64,000 nucleotides of DNA, from contig NZ_CP162004.1 in the NCBI RefSeq assembly GCF_040822115.1, forward strand, positions 1,178,001 to 1,242,000. Reading direction: 5' to 3'. A program made the position numbers and the translations under genes. Under the pieces are notes generated by a model. The model searched no databases. It had not been told where the DNA came from and saw nothing but the letters and a program-made list of their open reading frames with translations. Shown here piece by piece: positions 18,042-27,293 of this stretch (its first letter is position 1; every line of letters begins with the position of its first letter). This DNA is from Flavobacterium sp. WC2421 (GTDB lineage: Bacteria; Bacteroidota; Bacteroidia; Flavobacteriales; Flavobacteriaceae).

Positions 18042-18479
18042 TTATAGTAAATACAAACAATGGTTGTAATAATCTACAATTGCTTTTCCTTTCATCAATA
18101 CATCGGCGCCAATGATACCATGTACTGGTTTTGATTTATGCTGAATTAATGCTTCATTGACATGAGACAAATCAAAAATCACCAAATTGAATTCAACATC
18201 TTTCCAGAAGCCCAATTGTAGCGTATTATTCGAAGCCATCTGTGTTTGCATTCCTGTAGCTCCTGCTCCTGAAGCCAATGTTTTTGAGTCCTCAGCTTCG
18301 ACTTGAAATAAGGTTACACTTTCAAATCCAATGCAACTATTGGAAGCTCCCGTATCCAAAATAAAATTTCCTTTAACACCATTAATTCTTGCCTTTAATA
18401 AAAGATGTTGTGTTTTAGTAATTTTAAATTTAATTTTTTTATATTTTTCCTTTTTTAAGACTTCGTGGAGGTTTTTCAT
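18042..18479 (-). CDS. Retropepsin-like aspartic protease domain protein
   Basis: A 145-residue protein with the single-lobe aspartic protease signature: the catalytic motif ILDTGASNSCIG (about residues 40-51) and the downstream HGIIGADVLMKGKAIVDY, which matches the second conserved segment of clan AA retropepsins. Such proteins act as homodimers. There is no signal peptide or membrane segment, so it should be cytoplasmic. The Lys-rich N-terminus may be disordered. Substrate unknown. It converges on sucB. Confidence 0.8.
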   Translation of the reverse strand: MKNLHEVLKKEKYKKIKFKITKTQHLLLKARINGVKGNFILDTGASNSCIGFESVTLFQVEAEDSKTLASGAGATGMQTQMASNNTLQLGFWKDVEFNLVIFDLSHVNEALIQHKSKPVHGIIGADVLMKGKAIVDYYNHCLYLL

Positions 18480-18496
18480 AGTTTGAAACTGATATT

Positions 18497-18504
18497 CAAA
18501 AGTA
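18497..18504 (-). promoter_or_regulatory. -7 promoter element of the retropepsin-like gene
   Basis: TACTTTTG on the minus strand, 18 nt upstream of the ATG, fits TAnnTTTG and implies a very short leader. Confidence 0.45.
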
Positions 18505-18547
18505 ATCTAAATTACCAAGAATCTAAAAAAACAACAATTCAAAATAG

Positions 18548-18555
18548 TAACTTTG
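18548..18555 (+). promoter_or_regulatory. -7 promoter element of the tatD group
   Basis: TAACTTTG fits TAnnTTTG and lies 18 nt before the tatD ATG, implying a leader of about 12 nt. Confidence 0.5.
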
Positions 18556-18573
18556 CATTTTTAAATTAATAAA

Positions 18574-19341
18574 ATGATACTAACGGATACGCATACCCAT
18601 TTATATTCAGAAGAATTTGATCAAGATCGAGACGAGATGATACAAAGAGCTATTGAAGCTGGTGTTAGTCGTTTTTTTATTCCTGCCATAGATTCTAGTT
18701 GTACAAATGCAATGTATGAGTTAGAAAAGAAACATCCCGATCATGTTTTCTTGATGATGGGATTGCATCCTACCTATGTGAAAGAGAATTATCTGGAAGA
18801 ATTACAACACGTAGAAGAAGAATTAGCCAAAAGGAAGTTTTATGCTATAGGAGAAATTGGAATTGATTTGTTTTGGGATAAAACCCATTTAAAGGAGCAG
18901 CAAGACGCTTTTAGTAAACAAATTCAATTGGCTAAAAAATACAGGTTACCCATTGTGATTCACTGCCGAGATGCTTTTGATGAAGTTTTTGAAGTTTTAG
19001 AACAAGAAAAAGGAGATGATTTGTTTGGAATTTTTCATTGTTTTACGGGAACGCAAGAACAAGCTTTACAAGCTATTTCGTATAATATGAAACTAGGAAT
19101 AGGTGGGGTTGCGACTTTTAAAAATGGGAAAATAGATCAGTTTTTGAAACAAATTGATTTAAAAAATATTGTGTTAGAAACAGATTCTCCTTATTTAGCC
19201 CCTATTCCTTATAGAGGAAAACGAAATGAAAGTAGTTATTTGTTAAATGTAGCTGATAAATTATCTCAGATATATGAATCTCCGATAGAAGTTATTGCTG
19301 CAATAACAACTGAAAATTCTAAAGCAATTTTCGGTATTTAA
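18574..19341 (+). CDS. tatD: TatD-family metal-dependent hydrolase (DNase)
   Basis: A 255-residue TIM-barrel hydrolase of the TatD family, known as metal-dependent 3'-5' exonucleases in DNA quality control. Metal ligands are all visible: DTHTHL at the N-terminus, the GEIGID motif, HCRDAFDE, HCFTG and ETDSPYLAP. Family length is normal. It opens a plus-strand run with the acyltransferase (60 nt downstream) and ansA. Exact substrate among TatD paralogues (TatD, YcfH, YjjV) cannot be told. Confidence 0.93.
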   Translation: MILTDTHTHLYSEEFDQDRDEMIQRAIEAGVSRFFIPAIDSSCTNAMYELEKKHPDHVFLMMGLHPTYVKENYLEELQHVEEELAKRKFYAIGEIGIDLFWDKTHLKEQQDAFSKQIQLAKKYRLPIVIHCRDAFDEVFEVLEQEKGDDLFGIFHCFTGTQEQALQAISYNMKLGIGGVATFKNGKIDQFLKQIDLKNIVLETDSPYLAPIPYRGKRNESSYLLNVADKLSQIYESPIEVIAAITTENSKAIFGI

Positions 19342-19401
19342 AGCTAAATTCGCTATAAATTGATATTTTTTTTGTTCATTTGCCCACTTAAAATTACCAA
19401 A

Positions 19402-20529
19402 ATGCAAAAATTTGACGCTATTCGGCCATTTTATGATTCCGAAATTAATGATGCCATTCTAGATGTAGTGAATCATCCTATGATGAAAGCTATGATGAAT
19501 TTTACTTTCCCTTATTCAGAAGATGAGGTTTGGAAAGAACAGCTTAGAAAAACACATTCTATTCGTGATTTTCAATGTAATTTTATCTATCATACGATAC
19601 AAAAAGTTTTAGAAAAAAGTTCTGACGGATTGACGACTTCTGGTTTTGAAAAATTAGACAAAGGAGAGTCTTATTTGTTTATTTCTAATCATAGAGATAT
19701 CCTTTTGGATACGACCCTGCTAAATGTTGCATTATTTGAACATGGATTGGTAATGACAGCTTCGGCAATTGGAGATAATCTGGTTAAGAAAGATTTCTTA
19801 AATACGTTAGCTAAACTAAATCGTAATTTTTTGGTTCAAAGAGGGTTGACACCAAGGGAAATGTTACTAAGCTCCAAAACACTTTCTGAATATATTGGCC
19901 ACTTGTTGCAACATGAAAACCGTTCTGTTTGGATTGCGCAAAGAGAAGGTAGAACAAAAGATGGGAATGACGAGACAAATCCAGGTGTTTTGAAAATGCT
20001 CGGAATGGGTTCTGATGAGTCAAATTTAATGGATTATTTTAAAAAAATAAAAATTGTTCCCGTTTCTATTTCTTACGAATACGATCCAACGGATGTTTTA
20101 AAAATTCCGCAATTAATGGCTGAGGCCAATAACGAAGTTTATATTAAGGAAAAAAACGAAGACTTCATGACGCTTCTTAGTGGAGTAATGGGTCAAAAGA
20201 AGCGAATCCATATCCATATTGGTGACGTTCTTGATAAAGAAATTGATGGTATTAAAAATGAATTTGAAAATTCAAATAAGCAAATACAAGCTTTAGCTCA
20301 AGTTATTGATGATGCAATACTTCGCAATTATAAGCTTTGGCCTACCAATTTCATTGCGTATGATATTTTGAATAAAACGAATACTTATTCTCATTTATAT
20401 ACTGAAAATGAAAAATCACTCTTTGAACGTAGGCTGGAGATGAGAATTGATGCTGAAAACCCAGTTGCTTTACAAGGTATTTTGGATATGTATGCTAATC
20501 CAGTTGTTAATCAATTAAAACACATTTAA
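19402..20529 (+). CDS. Glycerol-phosphate acyltransferase-like protein (PlsC/PlsB family)
   Basis: A 375-residue protein of the lysophospholipid acyltransferase family. The active-site block reads YLFISNHRDILLDTTLL. The spacing is H-x5-D rather than the usual H-x4-D, a departure worth noting. The substrate-binding block follows as SVWIAQREGRTKDG. I start at the Met of MQKFDAIRPF; an upstream in-frame Met at 19360 would add 14 hydrophobic residues and run into sequence just after tatD. Its stop overlaps the ansA start (TAATG), indicating coupling. Acceptor lipid unknown. Confidence 0.8.
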   Translation: MQKFDAIRPFYDSEINDAILDVVNHPMMKAMMNFTFPYSEDEVWKEQLRKTHSIRDFQCNFIYHTIQKVLEKSSDGLTTSGFEKLDKGESYLFISNHRDILLDTTLLNVALFEHGLVMTASAIGDNLVKKDFLNTLAKLNRNFLVQRGLTPREMLLSSKTLSEYIGHLLQHENRSVWIAQREGRTKDGNDETNPGVLKMLGMGSDESNLMDYFKKIKIVPVSISYEYDPTDVLKIPQLMAEANNEVYIKEKNEDFMTLLSGVMGQKKRIHIHIGDVLDKEIDGIKNEFENSNKQIQALAQVIDDAILRNYKLWPTNFIAYDILNKTNTYSHLYTENEKSLFERRLEMRIDAENPVALQGILDMYANPVVNQLKHI

Positions 20530-21557
20530 TGAATACAAAAGCTAGGATTTTATTGATATATACTGGTGGTACAATCGGGATGAGTAAAGATTTTGAAACT
20601 GGCGCACTTAAGGCGTTTAATTTCAGTAAATTATTGAAAAACATACCTGAATTGAAACAATTAGATTGTGCAATTGAAACCTATTCTTTTGAAGATCCAA
20701 TAGATTCATCCAATATGAATCCAGAACAGTGGTGTAATATTGGTTCTGTCATTGAAGAAAATTATGCCTCATTTGATGGTTTTGTAGTTTTACATGGGTC
20801 AGATACGATGTCCTACTCAGCATCTGCATTGAGTTTTATGCTAGAGAATTTGTCTAAGCCAGTCATTTTTACAGGCTCTCAGTTGCCTATAGGTGATTTG
20901 CGTACAGATGCCAAAGAAAATTTAATTACCGCTATTCAAATCGCTTCTTTATTGGAAAATGGTAAGCCCGTTATTCAGGAAGTTTGTTTGTATTTTGAAT
21001 ATAAATTATACCGAGGAAACCGTACAACTAAAATTAATGCGGAACATTTTAGAGCCTTTACATCTCCTAATTATCCTGAATTAGTGGAGTCAGGAGTACA
21101 TTTAAAATTATATCCTGAATTGTTTCTTTCAGAAATCAGCGACAAGCCTTTGCAGCTTCATAAAAAAATGGATAATAATGTGGCTATTGTCAAAATGTTC
21201 CCAGGAATGAGTGAAACAGTTTTGTCAGGTATTTTATCAATAAAAGATTTAAAAGGAATTATTTTAGAGACCTATGGTTCAGGAAATGCTCCTACCGAAG
21301 ATTGGTTTTTAAACCTAATGCGCAAAGCAATTTTAGACGGAATACACATTGTTAATGTTACTCAATGTTCGGGCGGAAGCGTGAATATGGGACAATATGA
21401 AACAAGTACCGTTTTAAAAGAAATAGGTGTTATTTCTGGTAAAGACATTACCACTGAGGCTGCAATCACAAAATTAATGTACCTATTAGGACATGATATT
21501 GCGCCAAATGCTTTTAAAACAGTTTTTGAAACCTCTTTGAGAGGAGAAATTGCATAA
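20529..21557 (+). CDS. ansA: L-asparaginase, type I (cytoplasmic)
   Basis: A 342-residue asparaginase that hydrolyses asparagine to aspartate and ammonia. The first active-site motif is IYTGGTIGMS with the nucleophile Thr12; the second is VLHGSDTMSYSAS. Lack of a signal peptide indicates the cytoplasmic, type I enzyme. The start codon overlaps the stop of the acyltransferase gene. tRNA-Ser follows about 60 nt after the stop. Confidence 0.95.
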   Translation: MNTKARILLIYTGGTIGMSKDFETGALKAFNFSKLLKNIPELKQLDCAIETYSFEDPIDSSNMNPEQWCNIGSVIEENYASFDGFVVLHGSDTMSYSASALSFMLENLSKPVIFTGSQLPIGDLRTDAKENLITAIQIASLLENGKPVIQEVCLYFEYKLYRGNRTTKINAEHFRAFTSPNYPELVESGVHLKLYPELFLSEISDKPLQLHKKMDNNVAIVKMFPGMSETVLSGILSIKDLKGIILETYGSGNAPTEDWFLNLMRKAILDGIHIVNVTQCSGGSVNMGQYETSTVLKEIGVISGKDITTEAAITKLMYLLGHDIAPNAFKTVFETSLRGEIA

Positions 21558-21617
21558 TAAATTGATTTTGCTTTTCTAACTCATTTTTTTTCATGTTATT
21601 TGCAGCCTCAAATAAAA

Positions 21618-21704
21618 AGAGAGGTGTCCGAGTGGCTGAAGGAGCTAGCCTGGAAAGCTAGTATGTGGGTAACTGCATCGTGGGTTCGAATCCCATCCTC
21701 TCTG
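21618..21704 (+). tRNA. tRNA-Ser (anticodon GGA)
   Basis: An 87-nt class II tRNA. Acceptor arms AGAGAGG (21618-21624) and CCTCTCT (21697-21703) pair fully. The anticodon stem CTAGC/GCTAG encloses the loop CTGGAAA with anticodon GGA at 21652-21654, which reads UCC and UCU. A long variable arm typical of tRNA-Ser and the GTTCGAATC T-loop follow. The 3' CCA is not encoded: the discriminator G is followed by CAA. A terminator follows at 21716. Confidence 0.97.
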
Positions 21705-21715
21705 CAAAATTATTT

Positions 21716-21742
21716 ATGCTTCCTAAAAGGGAAGCATTTTTT
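21716..21742 (+). terminator. Terminator after tRNA-Ser
   Basis: ATGCTTCC (21716-21723) pairs with GGAAGCAT (21730-21737) around a 6-nt loop and is followed by T residues. Confidence 0.75.
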
Positions 21743-22281
21743 GTTTTATAGCTTTTATAACCTATTTTTCGTATGCGTTTAAAGGCAAAAAGGAATTTGG
21801 AAAGCATAAACGATTATTTCTTTGGGAAATACTCTCCTTACGATGCTACCTAATTAATCACTTCCTTTCAACAATAAGAACAGACTTTCTTTTTAGAAGC
21901 TTTTTTGCTTAAATTTTTAAACTTTCCAAAACGGACAAATAATGTATTTTGCTAATAAAAAATTGCTAATAAACAATCTTTATTTTTTGATTTTTGTTTT
22001 GCGTATTTCTGAGTGTGGAATGTTTGTTTATTCTTTAAAACCTGTACCTCTTTATTTAATTTTTTTAAAGTTTTAGTGATTATTTTGAGCCAATTATGAA
22101 GTCAAGATTTCTTTTGTTAGGATTGTAGTATGTCTTGTAGTTGTATAAAATTAAAATATAAGAAAAAACACATTTAAAATGATAAAAGATGTATTTAATC
22201 GATTTAATTTGTTGTTTAAACGGATTATTCCGTAGATTTAACTAACAAAAAAATTGAATACTAACGAATAATAATTTACTA
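21743..22281. other. Long A+T-rich intergenic stretch with no gene seen
   Basis: About 540 nt between the tRNA-Ser terminator and the microprotein. I see no ORF with coding character, no further tRNA and no repeat shared with elsewhere in the window. It may hold the promoter and leader of the microprotein, but I find no clean TAnnTTTG match close to its start (TTAATTTG at 22204-22211 is one base off). Confidence 0.5.
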
Positions 22282-22386
22282 ATGAAAATGGAAAATAAAA
22301 AAAACGAGATGTTTTTATACATAGGAAGCTTTTTTGTTATGGCAGCTAGTCTTTCCATAGGTGTATTAATTTTGATGGTTTTTTAA
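22282..22386 (+). CDS. Predicted 34-residue single-pass membrane microprotein
   Basis: An ATG at 22282 opens 34 codons ending in TAA. The first ten residues are charged (MKMENKKNEM); the rest is one hydrophobic helix of about 24 residues (FLYIGSFFVMAASLSIGVLI, then LMVF), fitting a small inner-membrane protein with its N-terminus inside. It stands alone in a 900-nt region and is followed about 105 nt later by a perfect hairpin. I do not recognise a family. Being short and A+T-rich, it could be chance, but the charge-then-helix layout and clean stop argue for a real product. Confidence 0.5.
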   Translation: MKMENKKNEMFLYIGSFFVMAASLSIGVLILMVF

Positions 22387-22493
22387 TTTATATCGGTATC
22401 AGGGTATGCGGTTTTTTGAATTAAAAAAACGGCTGCAACAAGATATTACGAATTGATAAATTAAAAGAATTGTACTGAGTTTTATAATTCTAC

Positions 22494-22531
22494 GCAAATA
22501 CCCCACTAAATATATTTAGTGGGGTATTTGC
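22494..22531. terminator. Perfect 38-nt inverted repeat, probable terminator
   Basis: GCAAATACCCCACTAAA (22494-22510) and its exact complement (22515-22531) flank a central TATA. This makes a 17-bp stem with a minimal loop. There is no long T run after it, so it is either a weak bidirectional terminator for the microprotein transcript or a protein-binding palindrome. Confidence 0.55.
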
Positions 22532-22590
22532 ATTTATATAAATGACAGTTTTTTTTAAAAACATTAGGTAGCATAAACCTGTCAAAATCC

Positions 22591-22598
22591 TATATTTG
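22591..22598 (+). promoter_or_regulatory. -7 promoter element of the barrel-protein gene
   Basis: TATATTTG fits TAnnTTTG. Transcription would begin near 22605, leaving a short leader before the ATG at 22641. Confidence 0.5.
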
Positions 22599-22640
22599 TA
22601 CTGCTATAAAGAATAGCAATAGTTGAGAATATATTTAATT

Positions 22641-23384
22641 ATGATTATGGAAATGTCATCAAACAAAAATAAGACTATGCGATTTTTTTTAAGTTGTTTC
22701 CTTTTAATTCCCTTTTTTAATGCTTTTTCGCAAGAAGAAAGTGTGCCGTTAGCGGAAAAAGCACCAACTAAGATTGATTCTTTATATAGAGAAGATCAGT
22801 TTTATTTTGGCTTTACATACAACACTTTACAACAAAAGCCTGCTGGGTTATCTCAAAAAAAATTCTCAACAGGACTTTCTTTGGGGTTTCTTAGGGATAT
22901 GCCTATAAATAAAGACAGAACCGTTGCAATTGCATCTGGATTGGGTTTTTCATACAATAATTACAATCAAAATGTAGCAATTTCAGGAACGAATCAATTG
23001 CCGGTTTATGACATAATCGATTCTAAAGCAACATATAGTAAAAATAAATTCACCCAGCTATTAATAGACCTACCTGTTGAGTTTCGATGGAGAACCTCTA
23101 CATATGAGAGCCATAAGTTTTGGAGAATTTATGGAGGAGTTAAGTTTAGTTATTTAATTTATGACAAATCTGTTTTTAGTGATGGTGATGGAAAAACGAC
23201 CATTACAGGAAATAAAGATTTTAATAAATTTTTATATGGATTGTATGTGTCTTCGGGCTACAATACAATAAATGTTTATGCTTATTATGGTTTAAACTCA
23301 ATTTTCAAAAAAACGGCTCAAATTAATGGGGAGCAACTAGGTATTAAATCACTTAATATTGGAGTTATTTTTTACATTCTATAG
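22641..23384 (+). CDS. Outer-membrane beta-barrel protein (PorT-like)
   Basis: Up to 247 residues from the first ATG; ATGs at 22647, 22653 and 22677 are also possible, and the last gives the cleanest signal peptide (RFFLSCFLLIPFFNAFSQ). The mature part has repeated amphipathic strands and resembles the PorT family of small barrels, one of which serves type IX secretion. There is no type IX gene nearby, so I do not call it SprT/PorT itself. The gene overlaps the convergent membrane-protein gene by 6 nt at their 3' ends. Confidence 0.7.
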   Translation: MIMEMSSNKNKTMRFFLSCFLLIPFFNAFSQEESVPLAEKAPTKIDSLYREDQFYFGFTYNTLQQKPAGLSQKKFSTGLSLGFLRDMPINKDRTVAIASGLGFSYNNYNQNVAISGTNQLPVYDIIDSKATYSKNKFTQLLIDLPVEFRWRTSTYESHKFWRIYGGVKFSYLIYDKSVFSDGDGKTTITGNKDFNKFLYGLYVSSGYNTINVYAYYGLNSIFKKTAQINGEQLGIKSLNIGVIFYIL

Positions 23385-23984
23385 CCATAAGTACATTAGC
23401 AATACTTGAGGAAGTGCACCTATTAAAAAGCCAATAATTAATTCTTTAACGGTATGTGCGTTCATTTCTAATCGGGATGAAGCTATAAAACCGTTCATCA
23501 GAATTAAAAATAGTATCGAAAAAATATTTTGTGTTTGAAAGTGTAAATTTAAACCCAATACAAAAAATGTCAAAGCACTTATTCCAATCATATGCAGGCT
23601 TACTTTCATTTTAGCAAATAAAAGAAGCAACGCTATTAGAGTACTTAATAAAGCCCCCAAAAAGAAAAAATGCAATTCTGGATAACGTTCGATTGTGATG
23701 TTGGTGCGAACCAAAAAAATGATTAAAAAACATTGAAGTACTAATGGAATTTTACGTTCAGAGAGAAGCGGCGCCATTGCCGAACTGATTTTCCCTGTTG
23801 AGCGCAACCCCCAGAAGAACAAAATCGGAAGGAACACGGTGATTATTACAACTTGTAGTAAAACTAAATATTTTTCTTTATTTAAAAAGTAAGAATTATT
23901 TGAAAAAAGATAGAACAAGGTGGCGTAAACAGGAATAAAAATCGGGTGCAAGATATAAGAAAATAGGGGAAGGATTTTTTTCAA
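23379..23984 (-). CDS. Integral membrane protein, degenerate PAP2-like
   Basis: A 201-residue protein with about six hydrophobic helices. The segment KVSLHMIGISAL and the later SRLEMNAHTVKELIIGFLIG sit where the second and third motifs of PAP2 lipid phosphatases would be (PSGH and SRxxxxxHxxxD), but several catalytic positions differ: SLHM in place of SGH, and E in place of D. It may be a PAP2-superfamily member that has lost or changed its activity. Its stop overlaps the convergent gene by 6 nt. Function unknown. Confidence 0.65.
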   Translation of the reverse strand: MKKILPLFSYILHPIFIPVYATLFYLFSNNSYFLNKEKYLVLLQVVIITVFLPILFFWGLRSTGKISSAMAPLLSERKIPLVLQCFLIIFLVRTNITIERYPELHFFFLGALLSTLIALLLLFAKMKVSLHMIGISALTFFVLGLNLHFQTQNIFSILFLILMNGFIASSRLEMNAHTVKELIIGFLIGALPQVLLMYLWL

Positions 23985-24190
23985 GACTTCTATATTTGGT
24001 TAGCGTAGCAAAGATAAGAAATCTAGTAAAATAGGAAATCAAATCTACTCTAGAATTGATAATGATTTTAATTTAAGAGGAATTTGAATGAAATTGTTGT
24101 AAAGTGAATACTAGCATTATAAAAAGAAGTCTTATTTTTGAGGGAGATTAACCAATCCGTAAAAACATACGTTTAAAACGTTAGCTATAA

Positions 24191-26635
24191 ATGAGTATAT
24201 TAATAAAAAACATAATACCAATTCTTGAAGCCAAATGGTTTGGCACTGATTCGGATGCTGCAGTGGATACGGTTTCTATTGATAGTCGATCCTTGCAAAA
24301 TAGTTCACAAACTTTGTTTTTTGCGTTAATAGGGCCTAATAATGATGCACATTTGTATATTAAAGAGTTGATTGCTATTGGTGTTCATAATTTTGTTGTG
24401 AATTATATTCCTGAGGGTTGTGAGAGTAAAGCTAATTTTTTGGTTGTCAAAAATACTTTGGATGCTTTGCAACAATTTGCGTCTTATTACCGCAATTTAT
24501 TTCATTTTCCAGTTATTGGTTTAACAGGCAGTAATGGAAAAACAATTGTAAAAGAATGGCTCAATTTTTTATTAAGTCCCGATTTTAATATTATTCGGAG
24601 TCCTAAAAGTTATAACTCACAGGTGGGTGTGCCTTTGTCTGTAATTGCTATTAATGAAAAACATAATTTAGGGGTTTTTGAAGCAGGGATTTCCACTGTG
24701 GATGAAATGGGAAAACTTGAAAAGGTAATTCGACCTACAATAGGAATTTTGACAAATATTGGTTCTTCGCATGATGAAGGGTTTCAAAATTTAGAGGAAA
24801 AAATAAAGGAAAAACTAACACTCTTTAAAAGGGCTGAAGTTGTTATTTATCAAAAGAATAGTTTAGTTGATAACTATATTCTACCAACATCAAAAAAGTT
24901 CAATTGGAGTTTTGAAAATGAAGATGTAGATGTTTTTGTATTTAAAAAAGAAATAAAAAGCGAAAGCATAATATTGTATTATAAGTACAAAGGGAATCAG
25001 TTTACATTAGAAATTCCTTTTCTAGATAGCGCATCCATTGAGAATGCTGTGTGCTGTTTAATGACCCTGTTATATTTCAATTATGACAACGAAACAATTC
25101 AGGCAAGAATGTTATTACTTTATCCTGTAGAAATGCGGTTGAAAGTAAAAAACGGAATCAACAATTGTAGTATTATTGATGATAGTTACAGTTCGGATTT
25201 TCAATCTTTAAAAATAGCATTGGATTTCTTGGAGAGTCAAAAACAATTCCAAAAGAAAACGATAATTCTATCGGATATTTTTCAAAGTGGGTTGGCCAAT
25301 GAGGAGTTATATTCCCGAGTTGCCACCTTAATTGTTTCCAATAATATCAATCGAATTATTGGAATTGGAGAAACTATATCAGCATTTAAAGATAAATTTG
25401 CCAATTGCATTACGTATAAAAATACAGCTGAATTTATTGCTGATTTTGAAAATCTTGAATTTGCAAATGAAACGATTTTGATCAAAGGAGCACGTTCTTT
25501 TCAATTTGAAGAAATCGTTCAATTATTAGAAGAGAAAACGCACGAAACAGTTTTAGAAATTAACCTAAATGCCATTAGTTACAATCTCAATTTCTTTAAG
25601 TCCAAGCTGAAACCCAAAGTGAAAATCATGGTTATGGTAAAAGCTTTTGGTTATGGAAATGGAGGTCTTGAAATTGCTAAACTGTTAGAACATCATAAAG
25701 TGGATTACCTGGGTGTGGCTTTCGCTGATGAAGGTATCTCATTGAAAAACGGAGGAATTCATTTGCCTATTATGGTTTTAAATCCTGAGAATACGAGTTT
25801 TTCAGCTATTATACAGCATCAGTTGGAGCCCGAGATTTATTGTCTAAAAGGGTTGCATGCATTTCTAAAAATTGCTAATCAAAAAAAATTAAAACAGTTT
25901 CCTATTCATATTAAATTAGATACAGGAATGCATCGTTTAGGGTTTGAAGAAGACACAATTGCCGAAATGATCGCTACTCTAAAAGGGAATAATACGGTTG
26001 TAATAAAAAGTATTTTATCGCATCTTGCTACAAGTGATGACCCGATGCATCGAGATTTTGCACTTTCGCAAATTAGTTTGTTTGATAGATTGTCATCTAA
26101 AATAATAGGAGAATTAGCAATCAATCCCATTCGACATATTTTGAATACTTCGGGAATAAGTAATTTTCCCGATTCTCAATTTAATATGGTGCGCTTAGGA
26201 ATAGGACTTTACGGTGTTTCTAATGATCCATCGGAACAAAAGTATTTGGAAAATGTGGGAACATTAAAGTCGGTTATTTCACAAATTAGAACTATTTCTG
26301 TAGGAGAAAGTGTAGGGTATGGACGGAAATTCATGGCAACTAAAACTACTAAAGTCGCAACAATCCCTATTGGTTATGCTGATGGTATTTCAAGAGCTTG
26401 GGGAAATGAATTAGGATATGTTACCATAAAGGAACATACAGCTATGATTTTAGGAAGTGTTTGTATGGATATGTTAATGGTAGATGTAACGAATATTGAA
26501 TGTACTGAAGGAGATTCTGTTGTTATTTTTGGAGAAAATCCTACGGTATCTTATATAGCAAAAATGCTTCATACCATTCCTTATGAAATTCTTACAAGTA
26601 TATCCCAAAGGGTAAAACGCGTTTTTTATCGCTGA
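24191..26635 (+). CDS. murF-alr: Bifunctional UDP-MurNAc-tripeptide:D-Ala-D-Ala ligase / alanine racemase
   Basis: An 814-residue fusion. The N-terminal half (about 1-450) is MurF: the ATP-binding loop is GLTGSNGKTIVKEW, and the ligase core ends near LLEEKTHETV. The C-terminal half (about 455-814) is a fold-type III PLP alanine racemase: the PLP lysine sits in MVKAFGYGNGG, and the catalytic tyrosine region is GYGRKF. One chain thus makes D-alanine and adds D-Ala-D-Ala to the peptidoglycan precursor. This fusion is typical of Bacteroidota. No frameshift is seen between halves. Confidence 0.95.
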   Translation: MSILIKNIIPILEAKWFGTDSDAAVDTVSIDSRSLQNSSQTLFFALIGPNNDAHLYIKELIAIGVHNFVVNYIPEGCESKANFLVVKNTLDALQQFASYYRNLFHFPVIGLTGSNGKTIVKEWLNFLLSPDFNIIRSPKSYNSQVGVPLSVIAINEKHNLGVFEAGISTVDEMGKLEKVIRPTIGILTNIGSSHDEGFQNLEEKIKEKLTLFKRAEVVIYQKNSLVDNYILPTSKKFNWSFENEDVDVFVFKKEIKSESIILYYKYKGNQFTLEIPFLDSASIENAVCCLMTLLYFNYDNETIQARMLLLYPVEMRLKVKNGINNCSIIDDSYSSDFQSLKIALDFLESQKQFQKKTIILSDIFQSGLANEELYSRVATLIVSNNINRIIGIGETISAFKDKFANCITYKNTAEFIADFENLEFANETILIKGARSFQFEEIVQLLEEKTHETVLEINLNAISYNLNFFKSKLKPKVKIMVMVKAFGYGNGGLEIAKLLEHHKVDYLGVAFADEGISLKNGGIHLPIMVLNPENTSFSAIIQHQLEPEIYCLKGLHAFLKIANQKKLKQFPIHIKLDTGMHRLGFEEDTIAEMIATLKGNNTVVIKSILSHLATSDDPMHRDFALSQISLFDRLSSKIIGELAINPIRHILNTSGISNFPDSQFNMVRLGIGLYGVSNDPSEQKYLENVGTLKSVISQIRTISVGESVGYGRKFMATKTTKVATIPIGYADGISRAWGNELGYVTIKEHTAMILGSVCMDMLMVDVTNIECTEGDSVVIFGENPTVSYIAKMLHTIPYEILTSISQRVKRVFYR

Positions 26636-26723
26636 TATAGTGTAATTTTAACACGAAATTTCAATTCATGTTAATTATTTATTAATTTAGCACTAAATAA
26701 GTCTAATTTTTAAAAAAAAAGGT

Positions 26724-27140
26724 ATGGGATTTTTCAGTGATTTTAAGGCATCTTTAATGAAAGGTGATGTGTTAAGTTTAGCAACTGCTGTAGTTATCGG
26801 TGGTGCATTTGGTAAAATTGTAGGTTCTGCGGTTGATGATGTTATTATGCCAATCGTGGGTTTAATAACAGGTGGAATTGATTTTACTACTAAATTCATA
26901 ACATTAGATGGAAATAGTTATGCTGATTTAGCTGCTGCAAAAACAGCAGGGGCTGCTGTAATAACGTATGGTAATTTAGTACAAGCAACAATTAATTTTG
27001 TTATTATTGCTTTGTTTGTTTTTGTCATTTTAAGAGCTGCTGAGAAAGCTAAAAAGAAGGAAGAAGTTGTAGTTGCTGCACCTGCGGGACCAACTCAAGA
27101 AGAGTTGCTTACTCAAATCAGAGATTTGCTAAAAAAATAA
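26724..27140 (+). CDS. mscL: Large-conductance mechanosensitive channel
   Basis: A 138-residue channel that opens under membrane tension to release solutes on osmotic downshock. The N-terminal amphipathic helix and first membrane helix ([20 protein letters not shown]) and the second helix ([19 protein letters not shown]) are both clear. The cytoplasmic helix near the C-terminus ([13 protein letters not shown]) is the family's signature. Length is normal. It stands alone, with a terminator 25 nt after the stop. Confidence 0.96.
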   Translation: MGFFSDFKASLMKGDVLSLATAVVIGGAFGKIVGSAVDDVIMPIVGLITGGIDFTTKFITLDGNSYADLAAAKTAGAAVITYGNLVQATINFVIIALFVFVILRAAEKAKKKEEVVVAAPAGPTQEELLTQIRDLLKK

Positions 27141-27164
27141 TACCGCTACACTTTATATTCTAAC

Positions 27165-27199
27165 TAAACCGCTTCTTAATTGAGGCGGTTTTTCTTTTT
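27165..27199 (+). terminator. Terminator after mscL
   Basis: AAACCGCTTC (27166-27175) pairs with GAGGCGGTTT (27182-27191), with one G-U, and a T-rich tract follows. Confidence 0.8.
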
Positions 27200-27293
27200 T
27201 TTAGCTTTAAATGAAGTAGTTCCTTCCTAAGGAAACTATAAAAACATACAAAATGTTTTATTTGTAACATTTTGTTATTTTTTGTGAACACTC

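Noticed and set aside
22641..23384. Calling the barrel protein SprT/PorT of type IX secretion
   Set aside because: Only general barrel features are seen and no other secretion genes are nearby.
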